Shown here one piece after another: positions 12,306 to 24,635 of a DNA stretch of 64,000 bases. The position numbers and the translations under genes were made by a program. The DNA is from Cryptomeria japonica (taxonomy: Eukaryota > Streptophyta > Pinopsida > Cupressales > Cupressaceae), in contig NC_081414.1 in NCBI RefSeq assembly GCF_030272615.1, positions 823,235,896-823,299,895 of the forward strand. The letters are read 5' to 3'. The notes under the pieces were generated by a model. That model did no database searches. It was not told the origin of the DNA and saw nothing but the letters and a program-made list of their open reading frames with translations. The stretch's first letter is position 1. The number at the start of each line of letters is the position of its first letter.

Positions 12306-13028
12306 ATAATCAAATTACATGTTACCATCAACATAACTCTCCAAGGACATATGATATCCTTAAATTATTGGAATGAAATGAGTAATCAAAATTTAGTTAC
12401 TCTTTCTTTCTCTCTCACTCTACACATTTAATTTAGGTGCTAAGTTAAAATTTATTTTATTATATAAATTAGAATAAAATTTAAATATAATTATTCTATA
12501 ATAAGAAAAATTTAAATAAGATAAAATGTATAATTCTAATATCTTTTAATTATTATTTGTAATTCCATTAAAAAACAAAAATAATGAGAATACAATTTTT
12601 GCTTACTAAAAAATCAACTTAAAAGAAGAAGTAGAAAAATTAGAATAAATAAAAAAAAATAGAATATATAATAAAAGAAGATAATATTAAAATAAATTAG
12701 TAAGAAAAGAAAGGCTTTAATTCAAAATATAATTATGAACTATCATTATTAAAATTTTAGTAAGACAAATAATTATAGATTAAATTATAATCATTTTTAA
12801 TTATTATAAAAAGACATAAATAATTGAAATAAATTTTTAACTTAATGAAAAATTAACTCCTGATAAATGATATAAAAATATATGTATTTCAGTTTTATTT
12901 TAAAAGATCTCTTTTTTTAAATTCATAAAATTTAAGCGATTAATTCTATAGTCTTCATTCTTCTCCCCAATTCTAAACCATCGATTTCAATAAGTAGGTG
13001 GTTCACTTCATATAGGGAATGCTTTGAA

Positions 13029-15640
13029 ATAATAATTATAATATAATACAAATTTTATAGTGAAAATATATTTTTTCTTAAGAGCATAATCTTAATTTAA
13101 TTTTTAAACATTATATAATTATATTTATAATACTGAAATTAATCTCAAATATAATTACTAATTTGTAGTATAATATTATATTATTATTTTTTTTAATGTA
13201 ATATTAATTATAATTATTTTTAGTAAAATAACTATTAATAATTTTATGAAAATAAACATTTTTAAAATATCTTAAAGAAAAATATTTAAATTTATGAATA
13301 AAAGTTTCTTATGTGAAGATAAATAAGAAGAGGGGATGGGACATGACACGAAGTTCCTCGGAGGAAAACAGCGGAGCAAATTCCTTTATGTATTGCCGTC
13401 CTCTTCACGACATTTTATGTATTGCGGTTTGGACGGCAATATCTTGTCATTTAGTAAACTAGATCATAAAATTTAGAGGACTAGATGACAGGATATTAGT
13501 ATTTAGTTCAATAAACTTAAAAATTTTTGTGGACCACATGACAAGATATTAACCTCTAATTCACGAAACTTAAAAGATTTGATGGACTAGATAACAAGAC
13601 AATATTCTTTCATCGTGTATTTCTGCCCAGTCCAAAGGTGAATATCATCGCCTTGATGGATTTGCTTATCGACCTCGTATGTTCTGCCTGGACCCTCCAA
13701 ATCACTTCTCCTGCGGAAAACATCCCGCCGTAGGATGTAGCACATTCTACCCAATTTTTATCCCTTACGCTGCGTGTTTCCCGCCACATGGTGTCAAATT
13801 CTTCGTATGTCTTTTGGTATATGTACTGGGGTCAAGTTTTCTAGTAATAAGTTTATGTTGTTTTTTACACAGTTGTATTGTATAGTTTATTCTGTATAGT
13901 ACACCCACATTATCTATTAGCATATTTTTTTATTTTTACAGAATCTAAGGTCTTTTTATCTTCAAACATTTATCATTCATATATTGGTTGTGCTTAGAAC
14001 CACTTTGAGATTCGCTTTAAGATGAACGAAAGGTCCTTGTCTTATTTTAATAGTAATCAACTTTTAAGTAGAGAACAAATTATTGTATACACAAGAAAAC
14101 TTAATAAATATATTGATCTTGTCTAAAAATGTTGGATTGGTGAAGTGTCTAAATAAAACTCTTTAGCATTGAATTCTATTAAATTGGGTTTGTCTTTGGG
14201 TGACCCTTGGATTGATTGGTGGATTGTTTTAAATGACCTAGGAATTACTCTTAAATACATGACAATAGTCATTAATTTGAACTATTTGACTATGTATAAT
14301 TGGGGTAAACACTAATTTTGTGAAAGAGTTGAACTTTAGGTGTGAAAGATTTTTTTCGATTTCTCCAATTTTGGTCACATAATGTGAACTAGTCTCAAAC
14401 TAGGGTGAGTTACACAATCTACTTATTTCAACTCAAATGATTTAAGATGTAGGGTGGACAAAGTACACAAGAAATCACCTCTTGATAAATACATAGAAAC
14501 TTTGAATAATTAACAACAACAAAGCTTGACATTCTATGCAATGTTATTATATAATGAAAATCAAGTTGTGGACTAGATGGCAACCATGATACCATTTTTT
14601 ATGCATCTCAATGACTAAATTTTTTATATTAATATATAATTTTTATGTTGATTTAACATCTAAATTTTCCATCAATATATAATTGTTCTACAAAAATACT
14701 AAAAAAATCAACCATCAACATATGAACACCAGATTTACATGGAAAATCTAATAGGGAAAAACCATTATCAAAATCATGATCATAATATATATAAAATGAT
14801 TACAATGTTTTAGGCCTACAGCCAAGTAGCATAATGCACCTAATAGGCTTGCAAGACTAAGGTGTAGTACCTTACAGCAATATACATGGACTTTTACAAC
14901 AAAGACACACTACTTCAAGACAGCATACAAAGTGCTACCAAGAGACTCACTATCTTATGGTGACAAAAATAGTAACAGAACTGATATGAGTAGAATCTTC
15001 TGATGAAAAAATTATCCTTAAAGGTCTATGTCAAGGGACCAATATCATGGAAAACATTTATGACATCTACCGCTTTTTTGGCACACTATCACACTAAAAA
15101 TATACCACCTTGAAAGCTCTTCACAAACTGACTTTCTCACACACACAGTATCAAATCTAGTTGCACATTATTTGCATACACTTCACATCAATTCACACTT
15201 TATGAAAAATACAACTCATACATACACACTCCTTAAATACAAGTTTTATCATCAAAAACCTAGTTTAGAGTTACTCGAAGTCAAAATCTTTTCTATATTG
15301 AAATATGATAAGAATGTTGTTTTCCCTTTTTTAAAGTTATGGTGATGAACATTGTCTTTTTCATTGTGGTTATTCTCATTCCCTTGGAAATTGTAAAGCC
15401 TTTAAAGAATTTGGTCAAGACCAATATGATCGAGCTCACACAGCTCTTACAACTGATCTTACACTTTTTCTTGTTGAAGAGATAGTGTCTTAACACTCCA
15501 TTCACCTTATCATGTTTCTCCTCACCCTATGATAGTAGTATTTAACTTGATTTGGGGCTCTTTGTCATGAGTGGTGATGATTTTTCAATAACAATCATCT
15601 TGGGGCAGCAACATAATTCTTCCTTATTTCCTCAATTGAT

Positions 15641-15693
<53 letters not shown>

Positions 15694-17417
15694 TTTTGAA
15701 GATAACCTATTGTTTTGTGTTACATTTTTCATAACGTGATCTCCTTTCTTGCATAAAATGATCCTTCTTGTGAGTACATGTGTGTTCCTTGGGTAGGACC
15801 TTTTCCTTGCTTGAAATAGTACATCTCTTATGAATAAATATCTCCTTAGAGGTTGTGTAATCCTTCTCACTTTCCTTATACTTGGGAGGAATTGATCTTT
15901 CTTACCCTTTCTAATGATCCACTTTTCCTTTTCAAGTGGTGTTTTCTTATGATACGATTCCATTCCTTGTATGAAGTTGGTTTTTTGCTCAAGGATTCTC
16001 TCTTATGCAAGAGGTGTGTATCCTTGGTCACAACCTCTTCTACACTTGGTAATTTATATCTATTATAAACTAACCCTTCACTTTGGGTCAATAGTGTTTC
16101 ATCTTTCATCAAAAACTTCTTTTACCTAGTAATAGGGGGGAGATTTGAATTCTTTTTCTCCTTCCTCTCTTTCGGTCGATGGTGTTTTTGTTCAAACTAT
16201 CCTCTTGGATGTAGATGTCTTTGAAAAAACATATCTTCCCCACAAAGACTTACCCTTACACTTAGTGCAAGATATCTCTTTTTCAACTATCTTTTCCTTC
16301 CTTATAAGAGTAATACCTCTTTAGCTTGGATTTATGAACACTGTTTCCTAAAAGGATATCTCCTTGGTGTTGAAGGTGTCTATCCTTGTTTCTATATTCC
16401 TTAAGACATCAAAATAGGTCTATGTTGACATCTTAATGAGGGGGGCATTACATATAATTCGCTTTGTACTATATTGTACTATATTTTGCATGTCTTACAT
16501 GGGGTGCTCATTCTCGAAGCTAGAGAAAATAAAGTCTTATAGGAGATTCTTCATAACCAAAACTAGACACATTTGTATTTTCATTTCATGTCTTATACAG
16601 GTTGTTGTATTCTCGAAACCAAAAAAATAAAAATTATTTTACGAGATGCTTAATTCTTGAAAATAGATAGTAACATTTGTAGTATGATGAGTGGAACTAG
16701 CAGAACATAGAGAGAATATTCTCACTCTCTTCCCCAACATGGATCGACTAGAAAAACACAACTAGCCATGGCATCCATGTCCTCTCTCTTTTCTCTTTCC
16801 TCATGAGTTCATATCTTTTCTATTGGTATATCATAGCTCATCATTTGATACATGATCCTACTCTCTTTATGTGATCACTTGTGTTCTTGTGATATAATTC
16901 CAAGAATGATATTAGCGGTTCATACCTTTTGATTATTGACATCTCTTCAACTAGTTTACTTGGAGCATCTTTTATCTTCTTGTGTTGTGTGCCTTTTGTC
17001 TTTTTCCATCTTTTTGTCTTTGTCTTATTTTGTGTATCCTTGCATAATATTTTGTGAGTTAAGATCCTATGATTGGGGCCTTGGTTCCTTAGAGTTAGTG
17101 ATATCTTATCTCCTTGTGATCTTGCTCCTAATTGCTCATTTCTCTCTCATCTTTCAAATTTACTATAATTATTTGCATAGATTGATACTCCCATTTAATT
17201 CAAAGCTAAATGTAGCATCATAAATTATCACTGATCCAATTTACACCTTATGTTTGTTCACCTAATTTAGTGTGTTCTATCATCATACCCTCTCTAGGTC
17301 CATTTTGACCCTATTATAAAATCTTTTATGTCATATAAACCCTTTGGTGGGTCCTACTATAGGATACCCTCCTCCCTAGCTACTTATTCAGGTCCTATTT
17401 GTAGAAGGAATAGGGTG
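13029..17417. other. Decayed spacer, no gene recognised
   Basis: AT-rich DNA with no supported gene. At about 13450-13610 a unit containing GACTAGATGACA-gATATTA recurs about three times (AAACTAGAT, GTGGACCACATGACAAGATATT, GATGGACTAGATAACAAG variants). A less AT-rich patch at 13340-13830 has a short open frame (13679-13885, 68 codons, hydrophobic C-terminus) without recognisable similarity. The stretch 15240-17300 is T/C-rich with short open frames on both strands and nothing I can name. Confidence 0.45.
15643..15691 (+). repeat. (CT)n microsatellite
   Basis: Uninterrupted ct dinucleotides over about 49 bases in the decayed spacer. Confidence 0.95.
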
Positions 17418-18040
17418 TGTAATGCCCTAGTTTGGACCAGGGTGCCCCAGATTGCCCTAGTCTCTCTCAAATGGGCCCTAATTTAAAATGGGGTAGGTGT
17501 TATATCTCGCCAATAACATTTGATTCAAGGTCTACAAATGGCCATTGGAGGTCAACCTAATTGGTAAATTACCTAGTGAACCCTATATAAAGGCATCTTA
17601 TCAATTTATTTTAGATCTAAAACTCCATCCATAGTATTCATGCATTTGTGCAGCATTCAAAGACTCAAAGTTACATATTCATCATTCAAGCATGATGGAG
17701 TGAAGTTACATCAATCTTTATGCAAGAATTGTGTGTGATTAGCATTTTTCAAGTCCATGTGTTTGTCATACCATTACATTAAAAGAACATTGTATCATCA
17801 ACAATTGTAAACTTGAGGTATATCTCCTTAATATTTATTTTAGTATTTTCATTATTTCATTAACAATTAATTCCAAAATTGAGACTTGACCTAAGCCACA
17901 CCCCTATCCCCAATATATTTTTCTTTCTTTTTGTGTGCAAGCAACAAGTGTAGCGGAGTACTAAAAAAAGTTGGTATAGTCCACAATGATGCACAAGTCA
18001 TATTTTGACAACAAAAAAATTGGGAGCACCAGGGAAAATT
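17418..18040 (+). repeat. Probable degenerate LTR with gypsy-type primer site
   Basis: It begins TGTAATGCCCTAG, resembling the TGTAACGCCC starts common in plant Ty3/gypsy LTRs. It ends near TTTTGACAACA (about 18004-18014). The following attgggagcaccaggga (about 18020-18036) is a weak match to the TGGCGCC-GTTGCCGGGG primer site used by Athila/Tat-type elements. The 3' part is duplicated at 33458-33938. Without the second LTR this stays tentative. Confidence 0.35.
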
Positions 18041-18095
18041 AGTGCTACTTGGTCTTAAAAAATTCAGCTAAACTTTTGAGAGGAGATTATATACA
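17611..18095. repeat. Duplicated segment X1 (partner 33458-33938)
   Basis: It starts ttagatctaaaactccatcc and runs to agaggagattatataca. The partner carries the same sequence with scattered substitutions and small indels. Confidence 0.9.
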
Positions 18096-19470
18096 TCTTA
18101 TTTTCCCTCGATCTAAGTTGGTGTCTCTATTTGACATCTGTAGCTTACTATTTATAGCAGATCACTTTAACTACATTCTAAATTAAACTTAACAGGAAGG
18201 AGACAGGCACACACCAAAAAATTGGTAAATCTGATCAGTATTCTCGGTCCTTTTTCTAATCAAACTCTAGATAGAGCTATTGGATTTAGCCCCCTATTTC
18301 AATGTAAGTTTAATTTGGTTAGTTAGCACTTTTATTTGTTGAAACCCTTATTTAAAATTTCCAACCATTAGAAAAATTAACATAACTAACATGCAGAATC
18401 AAAACACTGAATGAACCAAATAAACATATCAACAAAACTACAACACAAGATTCAACATATCTAGAGGCCACTGACCACTTTTTAGAATACTTTGATAGAT
18501 GCCCATACTATTACATATTAGTAACAACAAACTTCTACAATTCACGAATGAAAAAACCAATCAATACAACATTAGTATAGCATGGATGTTATATATTTAG
18601 AACCACATAAAATAATCGTCAACATCCAAAGAAATGCAAAGCATTCTACCACTCGGGAATTAAATATTATTTTTTAAATATTGAACTTACAAAAAATCTA
18701 ACTTTCTAAAGATACATCACCAACAAAAATTCAAAAACAACACCATCAACTCAACAACAACACTAGATAGAGAAACTTTCAATAGTACAAGATGATATCT
18801 AGGCCAAACTCCATCTAAAACACCAAGTTTGGCATTAATGAAAACATAACTTAGATATCCAACAATCTCCCCCTTTTTTATTGATGCAACACTTCAACTA
18901 TAAGGATAGTAATAAAAAATGTTTTCCCTCATAAATATATCAATATTTCTCTCCCCCATAAAAAATTTTCTCCCCCTTTGACATGAAAGGAAAAGGGCAT
19001 AGCATGATATACTAATATTTTCATCATTCCTTCTAACACTACTCTCCAACACTCAACCACCCCCCCCCCCCACCCCCCAAAGAAAAAAAACAACAAAAAC
19101 AACACATACTCTACTACTCACCCTAAGAGCGGCAACAACATCAATTTACGAGTAAAAGAATAAAACTTGAATCTCTCCATAGAAGGATTCATCTCATCTA
19201 TGAATCCAGTTAGAGAAAGAAGGGTAGATGACCCCTATTTTCAGCTTGAGATACTCAAAGGTATCCCTCACCAATGCTTTAGTAAAAATATTTGGAACTT
19301 ATTCTTTGATAAATATACTCCAACTAACTTCCTTTTTTGCAATATTTTCTACATCTAAAATATACCTACTTTGATACCAATTAATAAACCCACAATAGGA
19401 CTGAGATGGGGGGTGAATCAATCTAGACCTTCTTAAATAGATCAATCAAATTATAAAAATAAATTAATTA
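18096..19470 (-). mobile_element. Inserted or unmatched block with remnants of a minus-strand LTR element
   Basis: This block is absent from the duplicated copy, where X1 joins X2 directly at 33938/33941. It holds a polypurine-tract-like string on the minus strand (plus strand aatctcccccttttttatt, about 18867-18885) and a Met-type primer-site remnant (plus strand ctttgatacca, about 19368-19378). The latter is followed by LTR-like gagatggggggtgaatcaat. Only about 490 bases separate the two, so this is a heavily deleted relic. A homopolymer C run lies at 19060-19078. Confidence 0.45.
19060..19078 (+). repeat. Poly-C tract
   Basis: Eighteen of 19 bases are C with one A. Such tracts are prone to length error. 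Confidence 0.9.
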
Positions 19471-19656
19471 CTCTATAACAATACTAAAAACCATCAACCA
19501 TCAAAACACCTAGACTGACTACCTAGATATATATGCTAATTAGGCCTAGGATAACACCTTGACTAACTTAGATAAGAAAATATAAGCCTTAGAATAGCTT
19601 AAGTAACTAAATAACAATATAATGATAGTAATATGACTTAATTAAAATTTATGAGT

Positions 19657-20098
19657 TGTTGGTGTAAATTATGTCTCACAATTACACTTTACTTAAGTTG
19701 ACTTAGGGTAATGCATTTCATAGTAGTTTGGATATGAGACACTTAGGGAATTGTGCACATAGGGATAATGTATGTAGGAGAAATTCCATCTTTTGTGGTC
19801 TTATCTTGTTGTTATATTCCACCTTCGGTGGGTGATCCACCTCTTTTGAAATATTTTATTATTTATCTTACCTACCATCACCCACCCTTGTGTCTCATCG
19901 AGCCACATGTCATGATTGTCTACTCACATATCCATAGGGCCTTGCCTTTATAAGAAATCTCATCTATATTGCATGGAATGATCTAGTTGATAGTATTTAC
20001 TAATTGATTAGAATGCAATATTTTCTTATCAAATCTATTTTATCTATTATGCTATTCATTTTCCCCTAGATCTTGTCTCTATTTGACAAATTCTTACA
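19657..20098 (+). repeat. Solo or orphan LTR with initiator-Met primer site, copy 1
   Basis: 442 bp from TGTTGGTGTAAATTATG to TTCTTACA. The next bases, tagtatgagagtcattgg (20099-20116), match a decayed TGGTATCAGAGCCATTGG site. The partner at 34127-34568 is also 442 bp and is followed by tgatatcaaagtaattgg. A TATAAGAAATCTCATC stretch near 19950 may be the promoter region. No coding region of the element follows. Confidence 0.7.
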
Positions 20099-20866
20099 TA
20101 GTATGAGAGTCATTGGGGCTCCATTGAGTAGTCATTTTTAGAGCTTTTGGAGCATTCAATTTTTGGATCTAAGGAGCTATCCATTTTAGGGATAACCTAT
20201 TGCAATTTCGACCTCACTGTTATGTTTGGGAGGTTGTTTCCATGAATTTTGAGTATAAATCCACCTATATTTGGTGAAAAGTGCATTTTGGGCCTTGGGG
20301 AAAAAATTTGCCCATTTGGGCAAACGGTGTGTTTTTTGGTAAAAAAAATTTTAAAATTATTTTTTGAATGTGAGAAATATTTTAATTTCTCTTTTTAATT
20401 TTTTTCATTTTTTTTAAATTACTTGTAAATGTTTTATTAAAGAAAAACATATCCCAAGACAAAATAAAATATCCTTAATATTATGATTCAGCATTCATGT
20501 AACATTTGAAAGTACAAATGGAGACAATCTTAGCAAGTAGTCTATTCATGAAGTAATTTAAAAACTACTAAGAGAAAGTGTGAATTCTAATTTCTTTCAC
20601 CATGAAACCATCGTACATAATAGAAAAGACAAATCCATGTTTCTACTCTCCTCAGAGAGAAGAAAAATTTAGAATCCTTCTTTACGGCCCTGCTATTCCT
20701 TTTATAATTGTAATGAATGCAAAATGCTACCAACCATTTACAAAATTACATCTGACCCTCTTTTTACCCACAAAACTCCTTGTCTCTATTTTGTCTTGAA
20801 GCAAAACTAACAAGCTAGTATACATGAAGGCTTTCATGAATTCCAACTACCTTATGGGTCATGCCA
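20099..20866. other. Downstream of the LTR: decayed internal region, no domains
   Basis: Leader-like sequence with gtgcattttgggcc and ggggaaaaaatttgccc, then AT-rich DNA. I see no Gag or Pol motif on either strand. Confidence 0.4.
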
Positions 20867-21498
20867 CTATCACACATTTGTGGTTAATGATGTAGAGAAT
20901 ACCAAGATACAAGATTCTCATTACATTTCCTAAAAGACAACTTTAAGAGTTTTTATCAAGCAAGGATGCTTGACTCGAAAACCACATCTCATCTACCTTC
21001 ACCCAACTTCCTCTCTGCATTCTACCCATTATAAGGGGGAAATGGTGTGTTGGGAAAGAGATCAAAATTATTTGCAACTGTAGCTGAAGCTTGTAGTTGT
21101 ATTCAATCCTTTTAATACCCATTGTGTTACCTCTGGTTATTTTAGTACCCCTATAGCTACAAGGCAAGTCATCAAGATACTTTACTTCATGGCATCTAGA
21201 AACATTCAAAAATATCTCCTTATGCCAAAATTCAGCTGCACCTTCTATGCACTTCATTTTAAAACCTCTAGAAGCAAGGTAATAAAACTTCCCAAAAGCT
21301 TATCTCTATAAATATCTTTATCTCCTACATTGTGAAATGCAACATGCAAATAATATATCTATTTTGCTAAGGAGTGTTAATTGGAAATGACTAATGACCA
21401 TATTTACCAATTTGTGAAGTGTCGAAAACTGACTATGAGGTCTATACTTTAGATTATTCCACATATTGTAATTAATCTGTGTCAGATGGACTTTTCTG
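20867..21498. other. Segment present only in the first X copy
   Basis: About 630 bases between X2 and R1 copy 2 with no partner at 35354, where X2 joins R1 directly. Both joints carry gcca, consistent with a deletion between short direct repeats in the second copy. A minus-strand open frame at 21257-20943 has no recognisable similarity. Confidence 0.5.
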
Positions 21499-22159
21499 CC
21501 ATTTCCTGATATAAAATATATCACAAGCAATCTTTCATTCCAATAGTCCTGACACCTGTACATGACTCACAAACCTCAACACATATTAATATTGGTAGCT
21601 TCTCATTGAATATTAAATCTATGTTGTCATCCATATTTTTCTTCCTCTGATAGGTAGAGTATTTTCTATACAAAAGGATAGATTACAATCTTAGATCAAG
21701 ATTTCATATGTGCACAAAAAGAGGTTTCTAAAATATTTCATATGCATATGCATGACACTTACAGTGAAGATGTGATGTGTTTGTTATATTACTTTTTTTT
21801 TGCAATGAGTAATGAAATATTTTCCTTAATTATTCGACAATTTTTGTGCAATTGAAAAATATTCACCAATGTAATTATTGTTTTCTACCAAAAATAATGA
21901 AAGATTTGCCTTTATTTTTTTAAAATTTTCACACAATAAGAAAACATTCGCCAACAAAATTAATTTTTTTTTCCAAAAACAATGAAAAATTCACCTTAAT
22001 TTTTGTACAATTCTTATGCAACTTAGAAAAATTCGCCAACAAAATTTAATATTTTTTCATTATTAAAAAAAATAGCCAAAAAGTAATATTTCCCCCAAAA
22101 TAATGAAAGATTTCCAGGATTTTATTCCTTTACTGAAGGGGGTTTCTTAAATTTATCTA
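21499..22159 (+). repeat. R1 repeat, copy 2, left part
   Basis: Matches 8807-9467 of copy 1 and 35352-36013 of copy 3 up to tttatcta, where the copia element interrupts it. It resumes at 29752. Confidence 0.9.
22155..22159 (+). other. Target-site duplication of the copia element (left)
   Basis: ATCTA here, and again at 29747-29751. The uninterrupted R1 copies read ttatctatggttata at this place. Confidence 0.9.
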
Positions 22160-23644
22160 TGTTGGGATTATAGTAGAAAGACAGATTGTTGGCATTTCAA
22201 AAAGGATATTGAGAAGGTTGTTGGAGATTATTGATATAACTGAAGAAGGATGATAACTATCTCAATAATATTATTTTGTCATTGATGTCAAGAGATTGAT
22301 TTTCTGATTCAGTATGATGTTGCCATATCTTAAGAAGTATGTTTTGATGAGTATTAAGAAGTCGATAAGTGACACAGAAAGAAAATGATAATAAAGGGGA
22401 GAAATGAGTTATTCAATGGGCAACTACTACTGAGTTAGACAATGATGAGATTATGTTTTTTTTATTGTTTTGATATCCTAAATACATTATTTAATACCAT
22501 ACTATGTCATCGAGCAAAGAACCTAGTCGGTAAACCCTAAGGTTATCGATATCGGTTAATGAAGACAGAATGTCTATTGAGTGAAGTTCAGTGTTAATGG
22601 AGTAACAACCGAGTTACAATAGATCATATTGGATGAATACAAGCATTATTTAATGAAGGACAATGATGAGATGGAGTTGATTTAATGATTGCAATGCTGC
22701 ACATGAAGTTTGTTATGGATCTATGGCAATGGAAGATCGACAGGAAGATTACAGCTCAGATTGAACTGCAATAACCTTGTGCAAGTTCCAAGAAAGGAAT
22801 GCAAGTCTCGAGGCAAGGTAAAAAATTTTTAGATCGAAGGATACATTGAACCTGGTCAAGTGTGAAGATCTAATGGCTAAGATTGATCATGGGAAATGTG
22901 ATCAAGGAGATTAAGCGGTGAGAATTGTTTATAAATAAGAAATTGTTGATGAACAATGTATGTGGGCAAGTGTAAGCACAGGGATGCTACGTAGTGATTA
23001 CCGAGCATAGAAGCTTGAAGACCTATTTGAATAACAGAATAAGGAGCCCAGCAGAAGAATAGATAAGTCTTATAACTAGATTGTTTTGAGCAAATAAGAA
23101 TCTGCTTTAGCATTTTAGATGTAAAGTTGCAAATATATTTTTATTACTATTATTTTGTAAGTGACAGAAAATCTCTTAACCAAGTGGACATAACAGTCTT
23201 ATTTGTAAACCCTCCAACAAGGTGACATTCTAAATGAGTGTTTGAAATCCTTTAACAAGGTCACTTCTAACAAAGTGAAGATCCTAACAGATATGAGGGA
23301 AATCCCTTAACCGAGTCACATCTAGCAATGTGTTTGTAATCTTTAACAGGATTTTGTTTTAACCGAGCATACTCTAGAAGAGTATATTTCTTAGTGGGTC
23401 TGAAATCCCACAGTGGTTTTTCCCTATTTGGGTTTCCATGTTAAATCTGGTGTTATATGTGTTATGATGATTATGTGTTTATGAGTTTTCATGTTTAGTA
23501 GTTTCTAGTTATATTGCTGAAGTATATGTTATCGAGGTTGAATTTGTTGATTTTATGGAAGATTAATTTTGTATGATTCAGCCCCCCCTCTCATCTTGTT
23601 AGCTATTGGCATTAGTACTTTACGTTTAGTATCAGAACTTAACA
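22160..23644 (+). repeat. 5' LTR of the copia element
   Basis: 1485 bp, TGTTGGG to TTAACA. A TTTATAAATAAG stretch near 22926 is a candidate TATA region, but is not proven. Confidence 0.95.
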
Positions 23645-23645
23645 A

Positions 23646-23658
23646 TGGGTATTAGAGC
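23646..23658 (+). other. Primer-binding site of the copia element
   Basis: tgggtattagagc, one base after the LTR, is a decayed form of the initiator-Met complement TGGTATCAGAGC. Confidence 0.8.
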
Positions 23659-23768
23659 TTTGGACTCTGGAAGAAAAGTTTAAAGGTACTTGAGGCAAAG
23701 ATTCGAAGATGTATTAAAGGGATGCACCAAAGCTGAACAAGTCAAGTTTCTCCACATGGCAGAAAAGG

Positions 23769-24635
23769 ATGAAGCTGCATCTATTAGGAATTGGAGAATA
23801 TGCAACATATTATCTAGAGATTGATTACATTGCACTGAGAACCAACCCGATGACCTTGGAAAACATAAAGGCAAAGCAAGAACATATTCAAGCTATGATT
23901 GAAATAACATCAGCACTGACCGACTTAGAGTTTAGTGATCTAGAAGGCTATAATGATGCAAAGGCAATGTGGTCTAGGCTTATATCTATGTATGGTGGTG
24001 ATGAACATGTCCAAAGAGAAAAGGTAGATAGTCTAAGAGGACAACATGAATCCATGAGGATGAATGAAGGAGAAAACATAACACAATACAGTACAAGGTT
24101 GAAAGAGATTGTCAATCAAATTAAAGGAGCAGGTGGAACTATTGAAGAAAAGGATGTAACAAGTAAGTTGTTGAGAACCCTTCTACTAGCTTATGCTATT
24201 TGAGTCTCTGCAATCAATGAACTGAGGTCTGTACCTAACATGCTAGTTTCCTTGGATGCTACTATTGGTAAGCTACATGCATTTGAGTTAAGTAATTTTG
24301 ATAACAGTGGGTCTTCGGTAAATAAAGTTGAATATGTATTCAGTTCTTTTCATCTTGGTGAATCTAATGATTATAATGATAGAACGAATAAGTATTCTGA
24401 AGGAAATCATAATGGAGCAAGTGAAATATTTCATAAAAACATGGAAGAAGTTCACAAACTATATGAGGAAATCAAAAAGAAAGAAGAGTTTGAAGCACTA
24501 TTAGCCAGAAGGTTACCGAGAGGCAAAGGTAAGTATAAAGGAAAGCTACCTTTGAAATGTTTCAATTGTGATAAAATAGGACATATAGCTTCTAACTGTC
24601 TAAATAGAGAATCTAGTGAAAAGAGAGATTACTGA
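23769..24635 (+). pseudogene. gag: copia Gag (UBN2-type capsid plus one zinc knuckle), interrupted
   Basis: One frame carries the copia Gag core: AKAMWSRLISMYGG, SLRGQHESMRMNEGENITQY and RLKEIVNQIKGAG, a TGA at 24201-24203 inside AYAI-VSAINELR (CGA to TGA is likely), then the basic linker and a single CCHC knuckle CFNCDKIGHIASNC ending near 24601. A second TGA lies at 24633-24635. The usual N-terminal FDG-NY-xWKxRM stretch is not recognisable, so the N-terminus is decayed. Gag forms the virus-like particle that packages the element RNA. Confidence 0.9.

Larger units (their letters stand above)
8807..13028 (+). repeat. R1 repeat, copy 1 (about 4.2 kb, non-coding)
   Basis: Starts at ccatttcctgatata, as copies 2 (21499) and 3 (35352) do. 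It ends near ataggg-aatgctttga, matching copy 3 at about 40034. Order inside: a 0.7 kb AT-rich segment with recurring TTCGCCAACAAAATT words, a pyrimidine-only arm, TATG microsatellite, 1 kb AT-rich core, a purine-only arm, and an AT-rich tail. Long open frames in the arms are low-complexity artefacts. No terminal repeats, target duplication or coding domain is found, so the class of element is unknown. Orientation is arbitrary. Confidence 0.8.
19471..20866. repeat. Duplicated segment X2 (partner 33941-35353)
   Basis: It starts ctctataacaatactaaa and ends at cttatgggtcatgcca. The partner is collinear with substitutions and short indels, and contains the same LTR. Confidence 0.9.

Noticed and set aside
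11116-12334. Long minus-strand open frames rich in Ser, Leu, Tyr and Ile
   Set aside because: They are translations of purine/pyrimidine-only tracts, overlap in several frames, and have no conserved start or domain. The same holds for 31335-33145 and 37528-39339.
13679-13885. Small protein gene of 68 codons with a hydrophobic tail
   Set aside because: No similarity, no conserved start context, and no second copy to test. It lies in a short less AT-rich patch where chance frames are expected.
15595-15963. Basic protein with an Arg-Glu repeat tail
   Set aside because: The tail is the translated (CT)n microsatellite and the rest resembles nothing known.
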